In this document: positions 51,925 through 64,000 of the stretch, in pieces
Numbering within the stretch: position 1 is the first letter of the stretch
Layout: every line of letters starts with the position of its first letter
Source: Anisakis pegreffii
Taxonomy: Eukaryota > Nematoda > Chromadorea > Rhabditida > Anisakidae
Reading direction: 5' to 3'
Assembly: GCA_035041965.1 (NCBI GenBank)
Contig: JAPYMA010000093.1
Location: 248,001 to 312,000 of the forward strand
Length of the DNA stretch: 64,000 bases
Notes under the pieces: model-generated
The model's input: the letters and a program-made list of their open reading frames with translations, nothing else
Told to the model about the DNA's origin: nothing
Database searches by the model: none
Position numbers and translations under genes: made by a program

Positions 51925-54123
51925 CTGAAATCCTTTAAGGTCAGCATGTTCGGAGTCATGATTCATCAGAAAAATAGCACAGCGTCAGGCGAAAGTCAGA
52001 ACCAATACAACAACGACAGTTTTCGATCATATTTGGAACAGCGATAATATTAGTGCTCTTGAGCGATTCGGGATGATCCAACGAGATTGTTTGGTAGGAG
52101 ATCAGGGCTTTTTTACAAATCTGTAAGTGATCAGGCTATCGAAAAATTATTTTGATCACTCTGATCTGCAAGACTGATGAACAGCAGTTGGAGGTTAAGT
52201 GGATAGTTAATCGGTTCAACTGTGAGGCTCATCAATATCTTTCAGATACCATCGAATCTCAATCCATCATTTACAGCAGCACCAACGTTTATCCACCAGC
52301 TGGCAAAAAAATTTCATTATGGGTCGAAGAAAACTATTTGCAGGCACTGACAAGTGCCAATCAAACTCACTGGCCAGGGATTAGAAATGAAGTCAGACTG
52401 GATGCAAATCGCAGAATCTCAGAAACTTTTATCATGGTAAAAGTTCACGAGAACCTACATTTTCAAAGTTTTTAGACAATTCGGAAGCGGCATTTGCATG
52501 AAAGTCGTTATTTCGCAGTCTAATACTAAATTTCCATAGCATCGGAAACATGCATGCTCAAGTTCCTTCGGAAAATCAAATCAACCCTATGCGCAACCGA
52601 AATCTCAACGTTTTCATTCCGTTCAATATTCAGTGATAATAAACTGAGGTTTGCGAAATATCAAAGCATTTCAGACGATTGCGTGATCGCATTGAACAGT
52701 TCAATTAGAATGGAGATTTTTTGGCAAATTTTTTTCGAAAGAAAAAGTGCGAAATAAGGAACTAGATATCAATTTTCGTAATAGAGCTAATCGAAATGAC
52801 ACAAATTGAAGTAACAATGAGTGTAAGCAAATGATTAATCTCACAATGAATGTTTCAACTTAAACTACGAATTTTTTGTTGTGTTCACTAATCGAAAAAT
52901 GAAAGCTTATCATCCACTGATAAATAGTGAATAATGAGCTTTGACTTGAGTGAGTAATTTGGTTGAGTTTTTGCAAATAAGCATTCGTATTCTTTTCGTT
53001 CAAACTAAGCTATCTATTGGCCAGTGTGAAATGGATCCTTCAAATTGGATTCACTTGATAACTCTTTAACGCATCATATCACCTTTCCATAGAATGTTCG
53101 TTGTTGTTGCACACGATTGTAATATGTAATTCAATGCATCTGCATTCCATAAACTCATGACAAGTTTTTCAAGTCAAAATGTTCCCTCCTCTCAAACACT
53201 TGTTCGAAGCAACCGCATGACCTTCTTGTTGTGACCGTATGAGTGGATGTTACCATACTTACAACGTCGGTTTTCCGAGTTCTTGGAGAAATGATAAAGT
53301 GAGCGAGTGAACTTTCCTAGGCGAACGTGAAATGCCACCTGCTCAACGTTGCTGAATGAATTGGCTAAGTACATATGGAATATAAGTTATGGAATATGAG
53401 TTTCAATCAAGCATGATAACTTTTTGCGGGATTATTCAATAGAGCATAATCTCATACTCACAAACACAAATGCTCGATCAGCATTCTCGTAAATAAGTTC
53501 CTACCTTCCTTCCTCATGTTGGATCGGATTCATTTACCATATTATATGTTTTACCGATACGAATGTTCGCTTTCAAAGACTCCTCCACGTTTTTCTACAT
53601 TTATGAGTTACTTTTTCATATTTTTTCATATTCATCACTCTTCTGGCTCCTAAGTTTTCTCATTATCGCTGATTTAGTGATTCGATTGGTTTCTCGAATG
53701 GAATTTCCATTATCAAATATCAAAGTCCCGCATCTTCGTAATTTTTTCCAAAGTTTCCATGATCGAGTTGAAGATCAAAACATATGGCTATAAGAAGCAT
53801 TTGGTGAACAATCATGCAGATAGCTGCTATGAATTCAAGATAAGATGAATTGCTCTTAGAATGTTATCACAACTAAAATCATTGAAATCAATACTTGTAG
53901 TAATGCCATCTCTCCAAAGCCGATTACTCAAAAATTTTCAGTTTTGATGAGAAAAATTTTAAATTCCCTGGATTCATCCACAAAAAGTGCTATGCTCAAT
54001 AAAAGTTCATCAAATACTTCAATGTGACGCTAAAATACTCGTCATATGCATTTAATGATGATATTGGCATTTTCTCATTGCACAAATATCATGAATAAAG
54101 TCATAGCTCACGCAATCTCTCTG

Positions 54124-54160
54124 GTAAGATTGCGTGGGATTTGATTCCACGCAATCTTAC
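54124..54160. repeat. Perfect 14-bp hairpin with 9-base loop
   Basis: GTAAGATTGCGTGG and CCACGCAATCTTAC around GATTTGATT. It is followed at about 54170-54235 by a short tandem repeat with unit TTCCACGATCATGCTATCCT, so the whole patch is locally rearranged. Confidence 0.85.
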
Positions 54161-55638
54161 GAGCTGATTACGTTCCACGATCATGCTATCCTTTCCACGA
54201 TCATGCTATCCTATCATGCTATCCTATCCTGGAATTAGCTATCAAGCTGGACCAGCTAATCGACTCGACGAACAGCATCTGAAATGAAACTACACCAAAT
54301 ATTTACTTAAAACGTAATCATTATGATTATAAACAGGATTGTCAGTATTTTAACTTGAAGGATGCGCACACGACCCGTGATATGTGTGTGATAAACCAGA
54401 CTTGAACACTGAATAAATGTACAACAATATCATTTGTGACTTGATCAATAAATTCAAAATATTTCAGATGTATTCACATGCACGCTCGATAAAAGCTTCT
54501 CCATTATTCGATAACGGTGAGTGCTAATTTCATTCCAACGCATAAGCGGAAACTTTTCAAATCGCAATTCAGCCACACTTTGACGAATGATGATTCAATA
54601 AGTGCCGTTCAACAAGAATTTTACGCTAAACGCTTACTCAAGTGACATACGGCGAATACTCTCAAATTTATTGAACAGAAGTCTAGCAGATGCCACGATC
54701 TTTCAATGAATGTCAAGCAGAGTTTCTCTTGAAAATTCTGAAGATTGCTCAATTGCTCAATTCTTGTGATCATTTCAAGCTCATCCAACTTCAGTTTTGA
54801 TCATTCCAACTGAACTTCAATCATTTGATCATTTCTTGTGATCATTTTAAACTCATCCAAATGAACTTCAATTTGGCTTTCCTTCCTATAAAGTTTGAAG
54901 AATTTCAATGAAATACTGACATTCATGTACTTTTCGTGAAATATGTTTGAAAGTTCATCATGATCTGTCAACGTCACCAAACGTAATCTGAATGACTGGT
55001 TATTGGAAACGGTCTTCGTGTGTGACGAAAAGAAACACACAGCTCAATGCAGATGAGATTGATGGATGACATCAAAGTGGTATTACAACGAATTCATGAC
55101 TTACATATATCGTTCTGTTCATAGCAAATGGTGGTGAATAGCCTTTATATCGAATGGAAAAATTCAATTCAAATCTTGATATTTCATTTTCAAAGCTGTA
55201 AAGGATCATTTCCAAACGGTAAACGTCAAATGTGAAAGGTAATCTGACTGGCTATTCGAAATATTAATGCGAATGTCCCATATAATGTCGTATTTCATCG
55301 ACTTCAACAACTTTAAAAGTCATTTATTCTCAAAATGCTACAATAAATGAATCGTTGTTGGATCCAGAGAGACCCGAACCATCTGTGAAGATAAAAAAGT
55401 ATTGTAGCGGCTCGCTGGACTATTGCTTGAAAATTTTGGCCAGAGAAGTAAGATATCACTTTGAAAGTTAGCAGCATCATTAAATAACAATAAGCAATAA
55501 AGATACGGAAGCAGTAATAATATCAAACTGATACAGGTGATTAATGAAACAGGTAAACAAACGGTAAACCCAGTTCAATCTCAAACGGACACCTCAAGCT
55601 TACAACCCCCTCAGCTTCAAAGCTCTGGCTAGCCTTAG

Positions 55639-55681
55639 CTTTGTTCTTAAGATAACTTGTTTGTAGATCTTAAGAACAAAG
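55639..55681. repeat. Perfect 15-bp hairpin with 13-base loop
   Basis: CTTTGTTCTTAAGAT and ATCTTAAGAACAAAG are exact inverses. There is no U tract or gene end beside them, so a terminator role is not suggested. Confidence 0.85.
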
Positions 55682-58196
55682 ACGAAGTAGCAACTGATCT
55701 GGAAGAATGCTCTGGTAAGCATGAGGAATGAACGAGATGGTAAATAGAATAGTGTTAGTGATAACAATGAAAATAGATGGATAGGTCGGGTGTTCGTTCA
55801 ATGAATTGTATTTAGAACGTAGATGAACAATAGTGACATCAGTAACAACTGCCAACAGGCTTTTATCCTTGAAAAGTGGAGTGAGCTTATTATTAATTCA
55901 TTGAAGCAAGCGAATCGAGCCACAACACATCGGTGAAACATTCCGAATTCAACAGAATACATTCATTCCAGAAACATTTTTGAAATGTTTCCTTGCATGC
56001 GACCTTTCAGCGCAACTTTACATACACATCTCTCGTATTGGTTAAAAAGTAAGAGTATTCAAAGTTTCCACATCAAAAACACATTCTGATCGTGAATCAA
56101 ACCACTCGGAGATGATTCATACACGACGACGATTCACATCGAAAGCTGCGCTTTGACCGCAGGAAATGTGAGCGTTTTTGAGCTTGTGCAAAATATTTCA
56201 AATGTAAACATGGTTGTTGATTGCTTGGACTCGATGGCTGGCTTTTAACCAATGAGAGAAAGAATTGACCGTGAAAAAAAAAACCTCTGAGGCAATCCCG
56301 TATGTAATCGCGTGAGATATCATGCATGAAACATGATTTAGTGCCTTGAGAACCAAATTTATTGCGATAATTTATGTTTCAAAAGTAGACTGGACGAGAA
56401 ATCATGATGAAGATGCCAAGAAAAATGAGAGCACTTGGAATTTCGTTGAGCAAAGAATCGCAAGTCGATCACTCCACACAGATACAACACAACACCCGTT
56501 ACTCAATGACTCGTTACTACGAATAAACAATTTTCAGTTCAAAGTAATCTCACCAGCCGCGATTTCATAGATGACGCTGCCACAACGAATCTCGTATACT
56601 ACTGGTTTACTACTAGTATACTATTGGTTTCATTTTTCGATGAGTAAGATGCAACCGATAGAATGTGAAACTTTAGCGCTAGGTTACGAATAATGAGGCA
56701 ATTAAGGAGCTCTTGCAATGTGATTTTTAAAAAAAGACGGCAAAAACACTTGAACGATTCTCGAACTGACCGAGGAATAGATAGCAACGAAAAGCTGCTT
56801 GAAAATGTTATGCGGCATCTTGAAGAGGATAAACTGGCTCGAAATGATAGTAATGCGAAAAAGAATTGTTCAAAGTTGAATTTTTGATTTGAATAGTTTC
56901 GCTAGTTTTCACAAACTCGTAAAATCACTGTGTTTCTCACGAATTTTTTTCAAATCTCTCAACAGCAACAACTGTTTCATCAGAAATTTCATCTAATTAA
57001 CTGATTGACAAGTTATGCGATGGCCTTCTATCAGATCAATCACATTTTTGCTCATTGACTGAGCACACCTCGTTTGTTTGTGCCTGAAACAATTACTCTG
57101 GTCTTGACTTCACAAGTGAGTGATTCTGTGTGAGATACCGTAAGATTGTTTATGTCTTTGATTTGTTATCAACGAGTTGCAAGTTGATGATAGCAACTAA
57201 TGGTAACTGAATGAACTTCAGCGCAGGCTTTATGTTCGCAGGTAATATGAAGTAAACTTCAAAACGGCGAGCGAAAGCATTTCCTTGAAATTTTACTGAT
57301 CGTTAATTAAATTTTATTAATGGTGAATCATTCAATGGCGATATCCAGCAGTAGTGAGGCGCTCCAATGATTACTGTTGTAGTTCACGTTCTCTCAACTG
57401 AAAATGCTGCATTGGAATTAGAGAATCCAAAACCAATCGATCTACGACGCAATGGATGATTTGACTGAATATAACATTTGGGTTCATCATTCATGGAAGG
57501 TGACGAAATGCATTTTACATAGTGAATTCAAAAGGAACTCATTTCGTGGATGAATAGAATAGGACGGAAAAGACTTTTATGAATTCCGGCAAACATGAAC
57601 TTTTGTCACATCAATATGGAGGATAATTTTTGCTCAATCGGCGATGAATAGTTGACTGAGTACACATCCAAATACGTTAATGTATAAGTGAATATAGAAG
57701 TAAATTATTGAATAATTCAGCAAATAAAATATGAATGTGACAATTAACATTAAGTGGCCAAGCAACAGATGCTATATTTTGATTGTGTCTACGATTGATT
57801 TACATTCGATTCCTGATAGTAAGTTGCGTGAAATTTTAAGAAATTTTATTCAATGAATAATTCAAAGGCGAGCCGAACGAATCGTTAGTTTAAGCGAGAG
57901 AGCATAAAAGTTATGCCATTCAAATTGCTCAAAATTACCGATAATGAGCTCTCCTCAACGAACGATCTCACTAAGCAATGCAACGAAAACGATTTCCAGT
58001 TATCATCAAATGTTAGAATGGCTATCGCAAAAACGCAGATTTGTAACGACTTCAAAAAATCAACTGAACAACCCAAGAAAATAACATCCATCCATCGTTC
58101 ACTTTCAGACTTTTGAACTTTACGTTCTTGAAAGTGCTTTTTCAGAAACATGTGTGTGTGTTTTTGATGTTGATTCGTTTTTTGACAGAAACTTAC

Positions 58197-58283
58197 GCTC
58201 GTATTCGAACAAGTACATTCGATGAGTGGACTTTGAGCTCGCAATCAGAATTTAGAGGTAATTGTCCATTTGTAACTATGTAA
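58197..58283 (-). CDS. Candidate short upstream exon (uncertain)
   Basis: An 87-base open segment lies between acceptor GCTGGTCAG/T and a near-perfect donor CGAGC/GTAAGTTT. It reads YIVTNGQLPLNSDCELKVH and then VLVRIRA, an alternating hydrophobic pattern compatible with beta strands. It enters in phase 2 and leaves in phase 2, so it cannot join the 51.8-kb or 51.1-kb exon directly; another exon would be needed. It is listed because of the donor quality. It could equally be a chance match. Confidence 0.25.
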
Positions 58284-61200
58284 CTGACCAGCATCAGTCA
58301 TTTGCGGTGTTGTTGCCTCATCTGAAACCACTGAAATTCGAGGCAACCACAAACGAACGAAACAGCAGATTTACTTTTGCATAACTGTGATCAAGAAACT
58401 TCGCTAAGTTCAACTAATTTGTCAAGTTCGGTCGTTTTTGTGCCCAATATCATGACATCGACACACTGCAGAAAATCAAACAACATCAGCTGATTACTCT
58501 TGTCCTTTGCATTATAGAAACATTCAGATTTGCGAACTGAGCTTCAAAAATCCAGTATATTAATTATTGGTTCTTTGCAAAGCATTGCAGCTGTTCCGAT
58601 TGGATCATTAAAATGTGAACCTCATTAATTACTCATCCTGAACCTTACGAAGCATCGATTCCGAACTAATTAAGTTAAAAAGATCGTTTGATTTATCGTA
58701 GGGTCAACGTGAAAGTGAGAATATTACATCACCAATTCAAACTGATTAAATGACTATCATAAATTAACGTTTTTGTTTGATGACAAAAAGTGCTTTACAT
58801 TTGGCTCAAATAAACTGATCAGTGTGCTAATGGTCTGAACTTTTCAAATCGACCTTATAATTTTAGTCAGGAAAATACAGTTGCGTTGAAGATATTGAGT
58901 TGATTTCAAATCGCCTATCATGTTTACTAATTTTGTTCTGACTAACGATAAGTGATTGCTTTCTGTGCGTCTAAACCGATGAAATTTCTGATCTAGGCGC
59001 TGATCTATCGGAAACCCTGGAACTGTTAATATCGTCATAATGCTGCCGAAGTGGGATGAAATTATGCGAACACTGAAGAAAATTTTAAAAATACACTAGT
59101 AAATGTCTACTTTTGAAAGTTCGTTTGAAGATCTAATACGATAGCATCGGGAAGATGCGAAATGGACAAAATAAGTGCATCGGCTTTCTGCGACTGAACG
59201 GAGAACGAAGATAGTTCAGTCACATGCAAGCTGTCAACGTCAAAAGTTCAGCAGTCATGAGTCAAGTCGTCTTCAAAACTGGCAAAATCATTGAGAGTAT
59301 TTGAAAATTGAATAAGTTTATATGAAACACCACAAAGAGTATATTTCAACCATCATGTTCAAGGATACACTTATCAGCAAAGAAACTCAACAGAAAGTAG
59401 ATCAAACTTCAAGATTAGATGATGGAAAGAACACATTTCGATTATGGGTTTGGTGCAGATCCATAAATTGTTAGCTGCATTACGGAATCAATAAACTCGT
59501 CCAGTCGAAGCGATAACTGCAAAATCTCATTTCCGACGAGAATAGCATACTGATGAGAAGATCAATCAATCAATCTTTCAGCAAAACACATCAAACAGAA
59601 TTCAGCCTGACAAACTTAATCTTAGGTCGAATCAATCATTTAATTCCTACCCACTCTTGCTTCAAGCTTGCGTATTTGTGTTGAAGTTACAAAAACAATT
59701 GAACTGATATTCTTGTTCGAAGTTTGTTCAATATTAATTTTTGAAATTTTGAACGTCTGGAAAGTTTTCACTCTTATTTTAACATTAGGTTATCTGGCTC
59801 AACGTAATGAGTTTACGCCACGCTTCTTCTGAAAATTCGATGTTTTGTTCCATGTGAACTGTTGATATATCAAGTGAATTGCTGAGAAATGAGGTCAACA
59901 AGTGAGAAATATAAGAAATATGGAGATATCGAAAAAGCAGGCGGGTGAAGTTCGCTAGACAATCTGAATGCATTTCTAAGCAAAAAATTCATGACATTTT
60001 TCATCCAGTTGCTCTAATTGCTTGACTGATCGCACTTTTCCAACTTACTGATCTGTCACAATATCGCTACACAATAAATTAATCATTGAATAAATTAACC
60101 ACAATATTGATCCTAAGCAGTGACTGCGTCTCAGCAAGTTCAAGTTTTTTCACGTTTTTGCCGTGATAGACAATAATTCATAATTGCAATATCAGAAAAA
60201 TACTTTGGAAAAGTACCTTAACTTCTAGTACATAGAAAAGCACTCGACTTTGCTCATTGCTTGAGAGATGCAGTTCCTTAGCTCAAAATAAGGACATATT
60301 ACGTGCCTCAAGTTACTATCAATTAGATTATTTGCCTACAATCATGATGCTTCCTGGAATATCTTCACAAAAAAATCCTCCTCAGGCATTAAAGTAATGA
60401 ATTTTTGCTCGGCATTGAGATGAGTTCTCGGTAATGAGATGATAAGTTTTTTCTTACGTTTATGAGTTCTCAGCCAGCTGAACGGTTGACTACTCGAGCC
60501 AATTCTTTCAAACGATAAAAAATTCTTCAATCAATCAAATAATTGTGCTCTAAATTAGGTCTCTGGAACAACTACCAATGAACATTACCTTAGCAATAAA
60601 CCCACTTATTTTATAGTGCTCCATCTGACCAGCTGCAAAATTAAGCAGAAAATGGACTTGACAACTAGTACCTCGTATGAACTCACTCCATTAATGACGA
60701 TCTGATGCAACGATTTGATGAGGTGACCCAATGAGAAAATGAAAACATTTATTATTTTCCTCGAACGTCACTCGAATTTTTGCCGTAGCGATATAATTCG
60801 AGGAGAAACGAGAAGACTGATGATTTGTTCGTGATATCGATGAATTTACTGGGTTATTAATTAGACCCAAGAGAATTGGAAGTGGTGTTCGCTGATGCGT
60901 ACTTTGTTGTTCGTAAATGTTAATGAAAGCAGCCTTAAAAATCCATAAGTTCACTGCCACTATGCGAAGACGAAAGTAAAGCATACACATAAATTGCACG
61001 GCGCAAATATACATGAAGGCAAATTCTTCATAAGTTATCTAGTGGATGACCATTCTTGGAATGACCATTTATTCGCTGCAATCGTGCTCAACGAACACTA
61101 TAATCAGATTAGTCAGAAAATACTCGAATGAATAAGGTACTCTCATTTGGAAATTCTCCACAGAGTCTACTGATCAATTAGTGCCCGATAGTTGGATCAA

Positions 61201-61354
61201 TTGATTAGTTGATCTATTATCTCACAATCAGCATCATGTTGGCTGTTAAACGCTGATATTTTGCTCATCATAAGCATCAGCACTTCGTATCATTTACATT
61301 GACCGATCGGTTTGTAATAATCAACGTCACCAAACGCAGAAATTAGCACTGTTA

Positions 61355-61380
61355 ACAATAATAATAATATTAATAATAAT
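61355..61380 (+). repeat. AAT microsatellite
   Basis: AAT units with one interruption. Confidence 0.85.
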
Positions 61381-64000
61381 GGACCACCCGGATAAAAGTA
61401 GTAATCAGGAGAATAGCAATGAAACCAATAAAAGCCACAATTATCAACTTCGGGTTACTGTTCAGTGATACGGTTCACATTTAAGTTTAATTCACTGATG
61501 GGTATTGAGCATTTACATTCAAAGCATCTCTAAAATGCCCAATGAATTCGGTGTATCGTTGTTAATGACAACGTTGAATAACCGCTGCATAAAGTATTGC
61601 CATCGAAAGCGATTTGCAGTCGAAATAGGTGTACGAAAATCAAAATTGCGGAAAAAAAACGATAAAACCTTGCATGGCAATTTGATACGCTTGAATTGGC
61701 TGAATCGTCTTAATCTCGTTTAGATTTCTTACCGTCATCAAATGAATCAAAATTTCAACGTTGCATGAATCGGATTTTCCGTGAAAAATTCATTTTGCGA
61801 ACGAAACGCATTCATTGAAATATTTTCTAGTGAATGGAACAAACAGTTTGAAACTAATGCGCCGCCGCCACATTTTTTGAGTAGTAACATTAGTGAAAAT
61901 TCATTCAAGCACTTTAGAACTATAAAAGAATAGATGCGGAAGGAAGGATAGTCGCAACAAATTGATCACTTCATAAATTTCACTCGTTGAATTTCGCTAA
62001 AGCGAAAAATTGTCAATACAAGGAAACGGTCGAAAAAGAGCCCTCAGAAGAGCGAACGCCAACGAAGGAAATGAAACGGATTAACGAGAATCTCATTCAG
62101 TGCCAGAATTGCATCGCAAACATTTGCACTATATCACTCGTTCATAACAAAACGAACACAACGACGATCTAGTTGAATGTGTTTTCGCTAAGTAATGCAG
62201 TAATTTTCACATCATCCCTAACTCAATTTACTCATATTGTTCAACGAAACAAGCCAGCTGGCACTTAGCTTAAACTAGGCTTGTTTGTTGACAACAATAC
62301 ACTGGAAATTCCAGCAATATTCAAACAATAAATCTAGCTTGTTTGTTTTGACAACACTTTCCAGCCGAACAAATAACAAAATAATCTCTTACGATTAGTA
62401 GGAATGAGAATAGAACACGAATCAGTGTAAACATCTGACCTGAGGTGCAGAGGTGAAAATAGGCGAATAGCTATCCCGTTAATCCGATAATTAGTTAGCG
62501 ATAGCGCTCTTATGTCCATCTCTGTATTTGACCATTAACTCGAATAATTGATCTGTATGAAACAGCGCAGGAATGCTTCGCAAATTGTCTCATGTGAACG
62601 ACGAAGGCTAGCCGAATTCGCATACACTAGCCGGAGTCACAATAGGAATACTTAATTTTTTCGTGTTTTAGATGTTTATCTCTATATGGCCCTTAACAAA
62701 TGAGGTGAAAATGACTCAAATTGAGGCAGTCGCCGTAAGCGAATGATGGAAGTGTGACTCTAAGCAGATCACAAAAGAAATATCTTGAATGCATTTTAAA
62801 TGACCTAATGAGAAACATTTTGGAACGTAGCTGAGAATAATGCAGTTACCTTTTTTCTATTCATACATTTATAAGAACATTTCACCGCTGCGTCTTTTAA
62901 GCAGATCCCAATGTCTTTGACAACTCATAAATATCTCGTTGACTTATTGATATCGCAATAAATGTAATTCATCGCACAAGTAACATAGTGCTTGCACTCC
63001 ATTAAAGTATTACAGATGAATATAGTCGGTCGATTCATTCACCCGAGGGAGCAGATTGAATCAAATGAGTACTATCGAAGAGATACGATCGATCATAAAC
63101 TTCGAGTACTTTGAACGAAACAAAATCTCACTATAGATCTTCGCACACATCAACCATTATAGATTTTCGAAAGCATTATGGCACCACATTAAAACGAATG
63201 ATATGTCCTTAATGATACATATTGTCACTTAACGATATCTCTAAGGTAACCGCTTAGTCGATCCAGCAATCAATCCCGTTAATTGCGCGTGTTTTGGATG
63301 AAATTTGGCCAAGTATGAATGACCAATAAAGAATGACTAAATGCACTTGTCCCAAAGACATTCCACTCCATAGAAATCCCTATTATGAATGGAAAAGCAA
63401 AATAATTACCATAATCAATCTAAGTCATGTTTCGTTGCTTTGATGATGCTATCGACGTCAGTGAGTAGTAGTTCTACTTTATAGCGAATCAAAATAAACT
63501 GAATTAAGTTCATTAATAAATCTGGCACTCAAATGAAGTTCTATTGTTCTGATGCTTTTTTGCTCAAAAAAAACATTTTCAATCAACAGAATCAAGAAAA
63601 TATAAATCGACTCGATTAAATGACGAATGCATTTCTGATAGACTGGCGATAGAAACATTCGCAAAAGATAAAACAAATGGATGATAAGATGAGGGGGAGG
63701 AATCAACACGAAAACACAATGATCAGACTGTCAACAACCTAGTGATTTATTTTATTCGATAAATCCATCGTTGCAACTGTTGCAACTCAGAAAACATCCG
63801 CAGATGTGGAACTATGCAGACGCAAGATTTCAGACGTAAAAATGTCCGCTTGATTGTGTCGCTCACTGATCCATTATAGGCACTGCGAAGGCTGCAAAGT
63901 TGATTGAAACCAGTAAAGTTGACGAGACAAGCATTTAAAGATCATAGACCATTAGTGCAACGAATGCAATATAAATAATCTCCTTTCGTTGTGATATCGA

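Larger units (their letters stand above)
51925..64000. other. Right flank without a supported gene
   Basis: Apart from the uncertain exon at 58.2 kb, hairpins and microsatellites, this is AT-rich noncoding sequence. The true 5' end of the phased exon chain was not located and may lie here or beyond the right edge. Confidence 0.45.

Overview
The window is AT-rich eukaryotic DNA (about one third G+C by eye). It shows no operons, ribosome-binding sites, rRNA or intact tRNA. Its coding signal is a handful of exons separated by introns of 0.4 to about 23 kb. Every well-supported exon is on the minus strand and stands out by higher G+C and long open frames. Acceptors such as TTTCAG, TTCCAG and GTTCAG suit an invertebrate, and a nematode with large introns is my best guess. 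I could not identify the species or name the gene.

Right part (about 64.0 to 43.6 kb, read leftward on the minus strand): two uncertain upstream exons (58.2 and 51.8 kb) precede five exons at 51.1, 50.5, 46.05, 45.0 and 43.7 kb. The splice phases of these five agree at all four junctions (0-to-1, 1, 1, 1, 2). Together they encode roughly 290 residues: a Ser/Gln/Pro-rich stretch, a Gly/Ser stretch with an acidic end, then a more ordered segment. The last exon shows a frame ambiguity at an A6 run.

Middle (43.6 to 21 kb): one gap of about 22.6 kb, apparently intronic, with no convincing minus-strand exon. It holds a foldback element made of a 16-bp unit, a small inverted-repeat element, a diverged dispersed duplication, several perfect hairpins and one 163-codon plus-strand ORF of unknown status.

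Left part (21 to 3.6 kb): three large Ser-rich minus-strand exons (598, 113 and about 402 codons). Each opens with ATG just after an in-frame stop or a weak AG, and each ends at a phase-1 donor. All three carry Arg-Arg-x-Ser sites typical of basophilic kinase substrates. The simplest reading is one large signalling-type gene whose alternative first exons share common downstream exons beyond the left edge of the window. Separate genes remain possible. The spaces between them hold a decayed Tc1/mariner-like transposase remnant and several local duplications.

No virus, plasmid, CRISPR array or bacterial system was seen.
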